From: Bidens hawaiensis
Lineage: Eukaryota; Streptophyta; Magnoliopsida; Asterales; Asteraceae
Length of the DNA stretch: 64,000 nucleotides
Reading direction: 5' to 3'
Assembly: GCA_021521415.1 (NCBI GenBank)
Contig: JAIQDT010009139.1
Location: forward strand, 1-64,000
A program made the translations under genes and the position numbers. Below, piece after piece: positions 47,361-56,886 of the stretch. Positions within the stretch are counted from its first letter, which is position 1. Every line of letters begins with the position of its first letter. Below the pieces are notes generated by a model that worked only from the letters and a program-made list of their open reading frames with translations, was not told the DNA's origin and made no database searches.

Positions 47361-49735
47361 TATAAATAAGGGTTCGTCTCTCCATATTTCTTTCATCATT
47401 CTAGCTTCTGCCCTCTCATATTTATTTGCTAGAAAATCTAGTTTTCTCTCAAACCCTAATTCTTTACCATAGCTCGTTGCGATCGCTTTCTCGCTGAGTA
47501 CCCGATGGCGATAAACGAGGTTTAAATTTTGTTGTAAGGCACACAATATTGTTCCTACAATATAAAAATTCTCTTTGTTTTATAAGTTGACCATCTGCAG
47601 TGGATGGATCAACTGTATCCCTTCTGATAAAGTGGTGATTGGGATAGAACCATCCTACAATGATCTCGAATGGTGGGCGAAGTTCTTTTGGATACGTGAA
47701 AATGCCATCCCCATCTCCATGACCCACCATTCACCTAATGCGAAGCTGCCAGACCGGCCTTTCTCATGAGGATCAGAGCTTGTATAATCTTCTAAACCAC
47801 ACGCCGACGCCTATGCGTCCTATTAACGAGGCCACATTGGTGCGTGCAAGGATGAGCCATTTGTGGCCGTTTTCGGACTTTGTTCCTTATTACCAGAAAC
47901 CCGATGGATGTAAGTATTTCTGATTTCTTTTCCTTAACAAGCCTCCATCTAACTTTTATTTCTTTCGTAGCTAAGGGAAAAATTTTGGCAGTGCTTGTGG
48001 ATGCTGTTCTAGTAAGCATGAAGCATTGCCCGCGTGATAAGAAAACTCTTCCCTTTCTTGACAAAACCCAGGATTACTTTCTTTTTCCTAAGACTGCTCG
48101 CCGAGAACCCGTGGCATCCGAGGCGATGTATATAACCGGTAAGAAGTTTTTTGTTCATCTCCTTGATTGTTTACCCCTTTTCGAACAGTTTGTAAGCTAT
48201 AGATGCTGGACGAAAGAGGAAAGAAATGCCCACATCCCCTGACCAAGACCATCGGACCCGAGTGGTGTTGGTCCATCTCTTATTCCGCCGCTCAAGAAGG
48301 TCAATAAGATCAGTCTTCCTGATCAGATCCAAAATGTTTCTTCTCGATCTCTTCAAAGTATTTTGTGTGTTCGGTTGTTTTTGGTCTTTCACAAATTTTT
48401 ACTAACAATTCTTTTAACGTTTGTTGGATCCTGTGCGGAAGCCATCTTCGACTCTTATCATTCTTGACACCGTTAACCTAAGGGTTCCTGTTATTGTCGA
48501 TCTTTCGTCTGATAAGGGGAAGGCAACCGAAGACAAGGTTGAGAGGGTGCCTCATTCTTATCTAAATGTCCATGACATGGATATTTCAGATTTCCGCCTC
48601 ACACTTCACCAGAATTACAAGAGGGTGAAAGTGGGTCTACACACGTTGCGGGGAACCCGCCTCCCTAGTCTTCTCAATCAAATCTAGAAGGGGAGGCAGC
48701 GTTCGGATTCTATGGGGTCCGCAACCCGCAGGAGGACTTGCTAATCCACCAACCTCGATGGTCTCTTACTGAAGGCTCACGGTTTACAAATGTTGAAACA
48801 TGTTACAGCTTCTTGAGTTGCAGCGTTCCTACTGCAGAGCGGGCCCATCAATTTGGTCGCCCCTGTCTTGAACTTGCTAACGCCATTGCTACCATATGGC
48901 CAACGCCGTGTCTACTGGGCAAGAGATCAACCGCGAATGGATGGTAATGGGTAAAGAATAGGGCGCCACGAAAGACAAGATGAAAGAGCTTATGGAAGAC
49001 GTTGACCGATATCGCCTTGAAGCCAACACTGCGAAGTGAAAGCTCAAGGACGCTGAGAAAGCTCTAGATCTGAACGGGTGAGGCAGGCCGTAGCCGCGAA
49101 GAGTTTGGAAGAGGCGTGCAAACAATTGAGATTTTTATTTGAAGTCGCTCTCTCCCAAACTCGTGCTAAAAAAGCTGACCTCGCCAAAGCAGAGGACGCC
49201 AAGGCTGCATTGGAGGAGGAGATTGCTACATAAGGGAATACAATAAACTCCTTGCCAGTTGAGGTTTCTAAAAAAGATAAACTGATTGAAGAGCTCATCG
49301 TTGAGCAAGTAGAGCTCAATCAGAAGGCTGAGCAAGCCCTTTATGAGAAGAAATGGCTTATGAGCCATGGTCTTCTGCTAGTACGGAACTATCTTACTTC
49401 TTTCTTTTATTAACACCAGTTCTAACCCTAACTCTTTTGTTATAGGTTATCGGGCATATCCGTGATGGCACAGAATTAGGAAACTGTCTTGCTGACCTCT
49501 TACACGCTTCAAGCCAATCTGGACGCAAGACTGGATTCCAAGAAGGAGTTTCCTTCCAGCGGGAGGGACAACCCCTGAATGAATTTGAGTTGCATGAATT
49601 GGACACGGATGGATAGTATAATGCAAAGTTTGACAAGCTCCATTTCGAGATCCAAGACATTGTTCAAGTGTTTACCAACAACTCCAAAACTTCTTTCAGG
49701 ACCAGGATTAGTTTTTTTTTTTAGATTATTATTGC
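47361..49735 (+). pseudogene. Antisense gene of Tat element, copy 2 (decayed)
   Basis: The TATA box (gattagTATAAATAAGG) is at 47361. Most of the N-terminal domain is deleted: the first matching residues are WWAKFFWIRENAIPISM at about 47670, then TLVRARMSHLWPFSDFVPYY. A GT-AG intron (47910 to 47970) leads into KGKILAVLVDAVLVSMKHCPRDKKTLPFL. Coiled-coil sequence with stops follows, then the final exon VIGHIRDGTELGNCLADLLHASSQSGRKTGF at 49446 with one TAG at 49615. It shares the exon order of copy 1 and of 56887 but is diverged from both, so the tandem arrangement is old. Confidence 0.75.
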
Positions 49736-50299
49736 TCCCACTTTGTAAGTATCTTAATGTAATGTTATCCCTTTTTTGTAAATAAATGACATAGTTTATA
49801 CATTTTGTCTTGCTTTATGAATAACAATATAAATGTATTAAGTTAAACCCGTCATGTATTCAAAATAAAGGATTATCGCATAGACTAATGGCACGCAGGC
49901 CTTTATACGCCATAAATACCTTATCTTTAAAATGATACGCAGATCATACATTACTTCTGTTAACTGTAAGAATGACAAAGGCCAATTCTGTAAAATTTTA
50001 ACACGCATGTTTTCCACGCGTATGGCACGTATAACCTAATAGCTAAAAATTGGCACGCGGGCCTAAGTTTTAATACAAATGAATAAATAACGCACAGGTT
50101 AATATCCATTTCGAAAATAAAATATGCAAAAATTTGTACTCAAATAAATGGCGCGCAAACTTTCCTTTATATTACAAAGAACCATTTAAACTGTACATCA
50201 AGGGGATGGTGCGCAGACCAAAAAGAAAATTGGTAAGCAAGCCTAAAATAAAATGGTACGCGGATCATTACAAATAGCATCGTTTAAGTTAGGACACGT
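49736..50299. other. Spacer with degenerate 'tacgcagatc/cacgcaggcc' repeats
   Basis: About eight short motifs (acgcaggcc, acgcagatc, acgcgggcc, gcgcagacc, acgcggatc) occur at irregular intervals of 40-70 bases. They lie between antisense copy 2 and the pol end, and no period can be fixed. This may be an eroded version of the tandem array seen in the young element. Confidence 0.5.
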
Positions 50300-51313
50300 T
50301 CCAAGTTCTTGGAACCAACGTTCCATCCAACTTTTCCAACTTATACGCGCTCTTTTCTAATTTGCGTGTAGGGTCCTTCCCAAGTTGGGGCTAGTTTTCC
50401 AGGTAGTTCAGCATTCGATGCTTTGTTATTCCAAAATGCATAGTCCCCCGATATTGAATTCACAAATCTTCACCCGCATGTCATACTATTTCTGGAGTTG
50501 ACGTTTGTATTTGCTTTCTTTGATAGATACCAACTCTCTTTTTTCTTCTAGGAGGTATATGTTTAAGCGTAACTCCTTTTCATTTTCGATGGTGAGGAGT
50601 GTTCTCACGGATGGTACTCCTATTTCTGCCGGAATCATGGCCTTAGTACCATAAGTAAGACTGAATGGAGTTTTAGAATTACTGGTCTTTTTATGAGTTC
50701 TATGAGACCACAAGACATGCGGAAGCTCATCGACCCATCCAATTATTTTCATGCCCAATCGTGCCTTGATTCCGTCTTTAATACTTGTATTCACCCGCTC
50801 CACTTGTCCATTGGCTTGCGGATGAACGACTGAAGTAAAAACCTGAGTGATGTGTAATTCAGCTAACCATTCCTGCAGACCTTTGTCCGCGAACTATGTC
50901 CCATTGTCACTCACAATGGCTTGCGAGAGACCAATACTGCAGATAATAAATTCCCAAATGAATTTCCTAGCATTTGTAGCCGTGATAGTTGCTAAAGGTT
51001 TGGCCTCCACTAATTTCGTTAAGTAATCAATGGCGACAATAGAAAACTTGACATGCCCCGGCGCCTGAGGAAATGGACCCATAATATCAATTGCTCATTT
51101 ATGAAATGGCTAGGCAGATGATACGGGCATCAATTCATTCCGCGGGCGGAGGGCGTTTGGCACGTGTCTTTGATAGGAGTCACATTTTCGGATCTCCTTT
51201 ACTGCATCCAAATGCATGGCCAGCCAATAGTAACCGACATTCATTACCTTTGCAACCGCAATTCTTGGCCCCGCGTGTAGACCACAGATTCCTTCATGAA
51301 TTTCTCTAATCAA
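50300..51313 (-). pseudogene. Tat integrase, broken
   Basis: Reading leftwards there is a zinc-binding part near 51313-51110 (EGICGLHAGPR ... KCDSYQRH, with the second cysteine of the usual CxxC replaced by Y). The catalytic core follows, with VAIDYLTKLVEAKPL (first Asp) and AIVSDNGT (second Asp), then after a TAG at about 50897 the HPQANGQVERVN segment with the Glu. The C-terminal part runs from LPHVLWSHRTHKKTSNSKTPFSLTYGTKAMIPAEI to about 50300. The DDE residues are recognisable but stops at 50897, 50486 and beyond break it. Confidence 0.85.
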
Positions 51314-51636
51314 GTAATTCGCGTCTTCTGCGTCTATGTATCAAAGGAGGGGGCCAAGAATGGATCTTCATTACAGAACTCCATCTTGCAATTGATAATG
51401 TAGGGATTTGTGGTAGATTTTCCGTGCCACGGCCTTATCTTCTTGGAGGATTCCAGAAGATCAGTAATCCCTGGTTGGTGTCATCCAAGAGACCGCCCCC
51501 CTCGGAATAACAAAGACTTGATGCTGGGGAACCGATGGTCTGTCCAGTACTTCTATCTGCATGTCCCTGGTCAAGTGTTAAAAACTTGTTGAAGCCAGCT
51601 TGCTCAGAGCATCAGCGAGTTTGTTTTCGCTTCATT

Positions 51637-51966
51637 TTATGTGGATGACTTTGCAAGATTGAACTGCTGCATAAGCTCTTTTGCTTGGGATAGATATGAA
51701 GCCCTAGTTTCATTTTTTGCTTCGTATACCCTAGTGATCTGTCCTGAAATTAGCATTGAATCAACCCGCGCCTCCAAGTGGCGGACACCTAGTTTTTTGG
51801 CAATTCGTAATCCAGCCAGGAATGCCTCATACTCAGCCTCGTTGTTCGTACTTTTGAAGTCCAATTTGATAGCGCATGTGAACTCATGGCCTTCTGGATC
51901 TATGACCCTTAAACCTGCGCCTGACCCTTCACCACTTGATGCGCCGTCAGTGAACAAATACCGCAT
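51637..51966 (-). pseudogene. Second (archaeal-type) RNase H of Tat element
   Basis: The 109-residue frame includes FTDGASSGEGSGAGL (first Asp), TNNEAEYEAFLAGL (Glu) and ARVDSMLISGQI (Asp). These are the hallmarks of the extra RNase H domain that Tat-lineage elements carry between their original RNase H and integrase. The local frame is intact but the flanking pol is broken. Confidence 0.88.
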
Positions 51967-52004
51967 ATGGTCCTATTTCATTGGCGCGGGAGGTTGATGT
52001 TCAA

Positions 52005-52990
52005 TCAACACTCTTCCTCTTTGTCATTTAGGACTTCCGTAACGAAGTCCGCCAGAACTTGTCCCTTTATAGCGGGCCTAGGTTTGTACTCAATAGAGTG
52101 TTCGCCTAACTCAATTGCCCATTTTGCCAACCTTCTGGACAATTCTGGTCTTCCCAACACATTCTTCAATTTGTAACCTGCTAACAGGTTAATCGAGTGA
52201 CCTTGAAAGTATCTCCTAAGTCTTCTCGATGCATATACTAATGCCAACACCAACTTCTCCAACATAGAGTAGCGAGTCTCTGCATCCGCCAAGGTCCTAC
52301 TAACATAGTAGATTGGCGTTTGGACGCTCTTCTTTTCCGTTAGCAGAACTGCGCCTACCGCTATGTCGAATGCCGAAAGGTAAAGCGTTAACAACTCCCT
52401 ACGTGTGGTGCGGTTAAAGTTGGAAGCTCCATTAAGCACTTCTTGACTTCCACAAAAGCTCTTTCCGCCTCTGGTGTCCACTTGAAGTGTGTTTTCTTCA
52501 AGCAATTTCGAAGCGTGGACACGAAGGGAAACGATTTGGATGCATGCTTACCTAGGAATCTGTTCAAGGCGACTAACCTCCCATTCAATGTTTGAACTTC
52601 TTTCAAGGAGGAAGGTTACGGCATGCGTGTGACCGCTTGAACTTTTTCCGGATTGGCTTTAAACTGATCATTTGTTATGATGACACCTAAGAACTTACCA
52701 TCTTCCATGCCAAAGGAACACTTGGAAGGGTTAAGCTTCATATTTATATTTTTCAGCGTGCCAAAGACATCCTCAATGTCATGTAACATTTGGTCCTCTT
52801 CAATACTCTTGATCACCAGATCGTCCATATAAACTTCTAGGTTGCGCCCAATCTGACCTTTAAAGTTATTATCCATCAATCGTTGGTTGGTGGCACCAGC
52901 ATTTTTTAGCCCAAAGGGTATCATCCTATAGTAAAAGGTTCCTTGATCCGTCCGTAAAGCCGTTTTATCTTCATCTCGAGCTGCTATACC
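52005..52990 (-). pseudogene. Tat reverse transcriptase and first RNase H
   Basis: RT fragment: DKTALRTDQGTFYYRMIPFGLKNAGATNQRLMD, then VYMDDLVIKS with the YMDD catalytic box near 52830, and KLNPSKCSFG to FLGVIITNDQ. Connection and first RNase H follow (52606-52005): LGKHASKSFPF, FKWTPEAERAFVEVKKCL, LYLSAFDIAVGAVLLTE, YYVSRTLADAETRYSMLEKLVLALVYASRRLRRYFQGH. Frames change at about 52615 and 52450. The 5' part of RT (fingers, LVDATAGH-like) and all upstream genes are missing, because the frame stops at the LTR fragment at 53002. Confidence 0.9.
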
Positions 52991-53001
52991 GATCTATTGG
53001 T

Positions 53002-53330
53002 TGTCACACCCCAACCTAAGGCGAAAATACCGAGGCGTGAGCCGATTGTTCACAACTCAAAGGTACTATTATAAAATACATATGACAATATCTATTAAAT
53101 TAATTATTTCAAATTACAGTGTACAAATATTCTTAACACAAACAAATAATCTAAAACAAATAATCCAAACAAAATTTAATAAAGGTAGTCTTCATTAAGT
53201 TCCCTAAGGTCTTATCTAAGTGTCCAAAATTTTAATATTCAAGTCACATAAAAATCTGCATATGCGTAGAAAATACAATAAAGTTTTCAACATAAAATTG
53301 AGTGAGATTATCACCATTTTTGCAATGTAT
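53002..53330 (-). mobile_element. Fragment of chromovirus-like LTR
   Basis: It begins TGTCACACCCCAACCTAAGGCG, matching the LTRs at 11543 and 30132, and can be followed to 'tgagtgagattatcaccattttg' at about 53320. The remaining ~1.5 kb and the TGTTACA end are missing. It cuts the Tat RT. The bases before it are TTGGT, with no partner found. Confidence 0.8.
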
Positions 53331-53916
53331 TTGTATTTGTGGTTTCTAAAACCGCCATCCCAACTGCTCCTCGGGTCTTTTGTTACTATTAATAGTTATT
53401 TACATTATAATTAATATCAATAAAATTTACTTAACATTAAAAGAATACGTTCAAATTCAAAATATAAAGTAATGTGTGTATGAATTCGAAAAAAGTGAAC
53501 GTAACAAATATCAACGATTTAGTTTTTATGTTTTTTTAAAAACCGAACTAACATGAATATATAGATTTTCATTTTTTTTATTGTAAATAATTTATAAAAA
53601 ATATAATAAATATGTATCTCATTTTTTTTATAAATATATAATAATCAATTAGTTATTGATAAAATGCTTTAAGCACAAAATCATTACTTTAAAAGCAATG
53701 CCCAAAATTTTGATGCTTAATTGTCGAAACCGAAATCAAATGGCTTCAAAAATTCTAAAACAAAAGTTTCGGTTTTTAGCATTTAAGACCAATTTTTTCG
53801 GGTCCAAAGTTTTCATGCACATTTGTCAAAACCGAAACCGAACAGTTTACAACTGTTTTATTTTGGAAATAAAAATAGAAAATAATTAGTTAATGATCAG
53901 ATAAATTAATTAAGTT
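53331..53916. other. AT-rich segment downstream of DUF26 exon
   Basis: It follows a likely splice donor of the DUF26 gene (minus strand), so it may be intron. I could not find the expected transmembrane exon here. The segment 53700-53850 has inverted 'ccgaaa...tttcggttt' and 'aaaaccgaaacc' strings that may belong to a small repeat. Confidence 0.4.
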
Positions 53917-54560
53917 ACCGGCGGAGATTCCGTCAGGGTAATATCTGTATCCAACATAGCACAGATATAGCAAAGCTTGACCGGAAATGGACCCCGTACA
54001 CTTACTCCGGGCGATCTCGACTGCAGTTTTCAGACATTTGACACAATCTGCACCATTCATGTCAGTTTCACACTGGCCCATGACATATACCAACTGATAT
54101 ATGCCGGCATAATAAGCATGCTTCCCGTGAGCAACCCCTTTGGGTATCCCCGACAACGCCACCTCTAAATTTTAGTCAAACCCAGACCCACTGGCTTTAC
54201 GGCAATCCTTGTACAATAGCTCCGATGGCGGCGGTTGCTGGAGCCCGAACACGTGGTACCTCATGTAGCAGCCGACAAGCTGGACTCGAGCGGCGCTAAC
54301 GTCACGGGGGCAGGCACGTTGAATAGCGTTGGGAAGCTTTTCCATGCAGATGTTGCATTCGGAGCTGGATAAATCACCGCGGCACTGGAAGAGGCCGGTG
54401 ATGGAAGTTGATGATTTGTGGCCGGAACCGGAGGTTGTTTTGTAGAAACTGTGGGTGTAGGATTTGGAAACTAGGGTTTTGTAGAGGGTTTTAAGGTTTT
54501 TGGAGCTCGCGGTTGGGTTTCGGAACTTTTGATTTGCACAGTCTTTGTAGATTAGGTCTG
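53917..54560 (-). pseudogene. PDLP-like DUF26 (Gnk2) gene, main exon, broken
   Basis: The minus strand encodes two tandem Gnk2/stress-antifungal (DUF26) domains. Domain 1 has C-RGDLSSSE-C-NI-C and domain 2 has C-ETDMNGAD-C-VK-C, both the defining C-x8-C-x2-C. Signature phrases are LIYKDCANQ, GCYMRYH, YYAGIYQLVYVMGQC and CYVGYRYYPDG. Two such domains are typical of plasmodesmata-located proteins and cysteine-rich repeat secretory proteins. A GGTAAC donor at 53919/53918 suggests an intron before a membrane-span exon that I cannot find. Two lesions are seen: an in-frame TAA at 54174-54172 between the domains, and a 9.4-kb retroelement in domain 1 at 54560. The 5' end resumes at 63958. Confidence 0.85.
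54556..54560. repeat. Target-site duplication GTCTG (left)
   Basis: GTCTG here and at 63958-63962 flank the element exactly, and removal of one copy restores the DUF26 reading frame. Confidence 0.95.
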
Positions 54561-55535
54561 TGAAGAAACACTAACCGGACCCCGGGCAGATTACTGGTAA
54601 CCTGGGGGTTGGATAGCTGTTTCCCACGAGGGGTTAGACCCTTGGAAGATGGTTCTTCTGATAACCTGCAAAACAGACACCGTGAGCTCGTCACTGAGAA
54701 GGGGGGGGTTCCTCCTTGTGACCACCCTCCGGCGTGAGAATCAGACTAGATTGCTCTTTAAATATAAAAGTATATTAAGAGATTGCTAGAGCAGATATCA
54801 GGTATATTATGATGATAATATGATAATGTAATGTGTCGATGATCATACCATTTGGGGTATTTATAGCCGAAGGTAGGTTTCCAAGGAGGTATGGCCGGCT
54901 GCAACAGTGTTCCTGTTCATCAACAGTAGCCTACGCACGTGCCCTGCTGGTAGTTGGTGGGTAGGCAGCGGCTGATAGTGACCAGGCCTGCTGTATACTG
55001 TTCCCTTTCCACCAACTGCCGGCTACGCACGTGGTATGACAGTAGTTGGTGAGTAGGCAGCGGCTAATAGTGATACAGTACAGGAGCATGCTGCTCGCCA
55101 TGCTGTATCAGTGAGCTGTCGTATCTCTGATCAGATCTTTCGCCCATACCTCGTCAGGTACAGTAAAAGGTCCTTCAGTATACAGACTGGCTTATTTGGG
55201 CGGGAGTATTCCCCCTCCCGCCTCTGTGCGGGATTGCTCCCGGCTTTGCTCATTCCTTCAGGTGACACTGAATGATCGAGAGCTAAGTACCTAGTGCGTG
55301 TAGCCATGCTGCGCGGGTGGCCTTCCCTCATGGCTTGTATCCGAGGCTGCGGGAACAGGCGGAGTCCTTCACCATGGGAGGCATTTCCTGCGGGAACAGC
55401 TTGCGTACTGCGCGTAAGGACGTCACGTCTCTGAGCATGGTTGGTCCTGCGGATCCAGTTGGTTTTTGCGCAGACGTCCCTGTTTAAGGTGAGTCTTGCG
55501 GGACCAAATGGGCTCTACTGGGACCTACCTCTTCA
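54561..55535 (-). repeat. 3' LTR of young Tat element
   Basis: It starts TGAAGAAACACTAACCGG and ends GGACCTACCTCTTCA (plus orientation). The minus-strand TATA box GGCTATAAATACC is at 54856-54868. It is the same length as 62983-63957. Confidence 0.96.
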
Positions 55536-55552
55536 AGTCCCCCCAGTCCAAT
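55536..55552 (-). other. Polypurine tract
   Basis: The minus strand reads GGACTGGGGGGACT directly before the 3' LTR, the expected plus-strand priming site. Confidence 0.8.
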
Positions 55553-55928
55553 GTTCTTCTCATGCGTGTTTAATAAAGTGAGGTGAACTTTTGGACTTTG
55601 AGCAAAGGGTTTTGAAAAGGGTTTTGTAAGGTTTTCCATGGGGATTCTTTCCGCGGAAGTCCTTGTCACTTGCAGAAATGCCCGAGTTTCCTGCTTGGTC
55701 TTTGGGTATGATGCGGGTAGGTCTGTAACCTCCTCGCAAGTCAGGAGCATTGAGTCCCAGTTGTATGGATTTTCCATGAGGTTTTGGTAGTTTTGAACAT
55801 AGTGATCAATTATGTTAAGACCACCAATTCCATCCTGGAGCTTCAAACAACGTAGTTCTCGACGTTCCCGCTATGCGGGGATGTTATTTCCGTTTCCGCT
55901 AGCATTGCCCAGAAGATCCTTCTTGGTT
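55553..55928. other. Internal 3' region of element, no gene
   Basis: A 120-codon minus frame (55846-55484) runs on into the LTR and has no domain signal. I regard it as non-coding between the antisense gene's promoter side and the LTR. Confidence 0.5.
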
Positions 55929-56405
55929 TCAATTCCCAGCGGAGCGCTAGGTATGTGAAGGGTTTTGCCTTGACACTGTACCTGCGCTCGTCTTATGGTT
56001 ACTTTACTTCCAAGGTATTCCTGGCGTCAATTCCCTGCGGGTGCTAGGTATGTGGAGGGTTTTGCCTTTACACTGTACCCGCACCCGTCTTGTAGTTACT
56101 TGGTTGCCGAGGAATACTTGGCTTCAATTCCCTGCGGGTGCTAGGTATGTGAAGGGTTTTGCCTTAACACTGTACCCGCGGCCGTCTTACGGTTACTTGT
56201 TTGCCAAGGTTTATTTGGCTTCAATTCCCTGCGGGTGCTAGGTATGTGAAGGGTTTTGCCTTTACACTGTACCCGCATCCGTCTTACGGTTACTTGTTTG
56301 CCAAGGTTTATTTGGCTTCAATTCCCTGCGGGTGCTAGGTATGTGAAGGGTTTTGCCTTTACACTGTACCCGCATCCGTCTTACGGTTACTTGTTTGCCA
56401 AGGGG
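55929..56405. repeat. Five tandem 97-bp repeats
   Basis: Units start 'tcaattccctgcgggtgctaggtatg' at 55929, 56027, 56124, 56221 and 56318, with periods of 98, 97, 97 and 97, and the last unit is ~88 bp. The two rightmost units are nearly identical and the leftmost are most diverged, so growth is recent at the side nearest the antisense promoter. Confidence 0.93.
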
Positions 56406-56681
56406 TAAGGGGTATTTTCCCGCTTACCTTTTAATATTTTCAAATTTTTTGAATTTTGAAATTCGAAGAGTTGGTGAAAAGATAAGAACAGTCCAAACCT
56501 ATGAAACGTCGTGCGACGGTTTCTTCTGACTGTGTCAGGACGTGCAGGAAGTTATGGTGACGTGACAGAACATGGTCATTCCAGACGCTTTTCCTGGCGC
56601 GTGGGCACGATTTTTCGGGCGCGTGGCCGCGAAATTACTGGCACACGTCCTGTCAACAGCTGTTGCCAGCCTGCTTTTTGC

Positions 56682-56766
56682 CACGTGTCATAGTTTCATT
56701 GCACCTTCGATTTCTCTCTCCTCCGCATTAAATTCACCGCATTAATTGCGATTAGTATATAAAGGG
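56682..56766 (+). promoter_or_regulatory. Promoter of the antisense gene
   Basis: A TATA box TATATAAAG at 56756-56764 is preceded by 'cgcattaattgcgattag', the same block found upstream of the two older copies (44153, 47361). A G-box core CACGTG is at 56682-56687. A CT-rich leader (cacctctcttcttcttcttc) follows, and the first good ATG is 123 bases after the TATA box. Confidence 0.75.
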
Positions 56767-56886
56767 GGAGAGGCCTCTTTGTAATCCACACTTTCACCTC
56801 TCTTCTTCTTCTTCTTAGTGATTTCCGGCAAATACTCCCCTTTTTCAGGCAAGCATTTTCCCGAAATCACTCTTCTTTCTGCAAAA

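Larger units (their letters stand above)
39368..53001 (-). mobile_element. Decayed Tat-lineage gypsy element with antisense genes
   Basis: Order left to right: 3' LTR (39368-39478 and 43273-43818, split by a solo LTR), two antisense genes in tandem on plus (44153-46800, 47361-49735), then pol on minus (52990 to about 50300) with RT, RNase H, a second RNase H and integrase. The second RNase H marks the Tat lineage. The 5' LTR, gag and protease are missing: the RT is cut at 53001, where an LTR fragment of another family begins. All reading frames carry stops or frameshifts. The LTR start TGAAGAAGCACAG matches the family of 54561. Confidence 0.88.

Noticed and set aside
55131..55331. A 66-codon minus-strand frame occurring identically at 55131-55331 and 63553-63753
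   Set aside because: Both lie inside the two LTR copies. Identity follows from LTR duplication, not selection, and there is no domain or start context.
55929..56405. Regularly spaced repeats that might suggest a CRISPR array
   Set aside because: The whole 97-bp unit is repeated with no variable spacers, in a plant retroelement. It is a plain tandem repeat.
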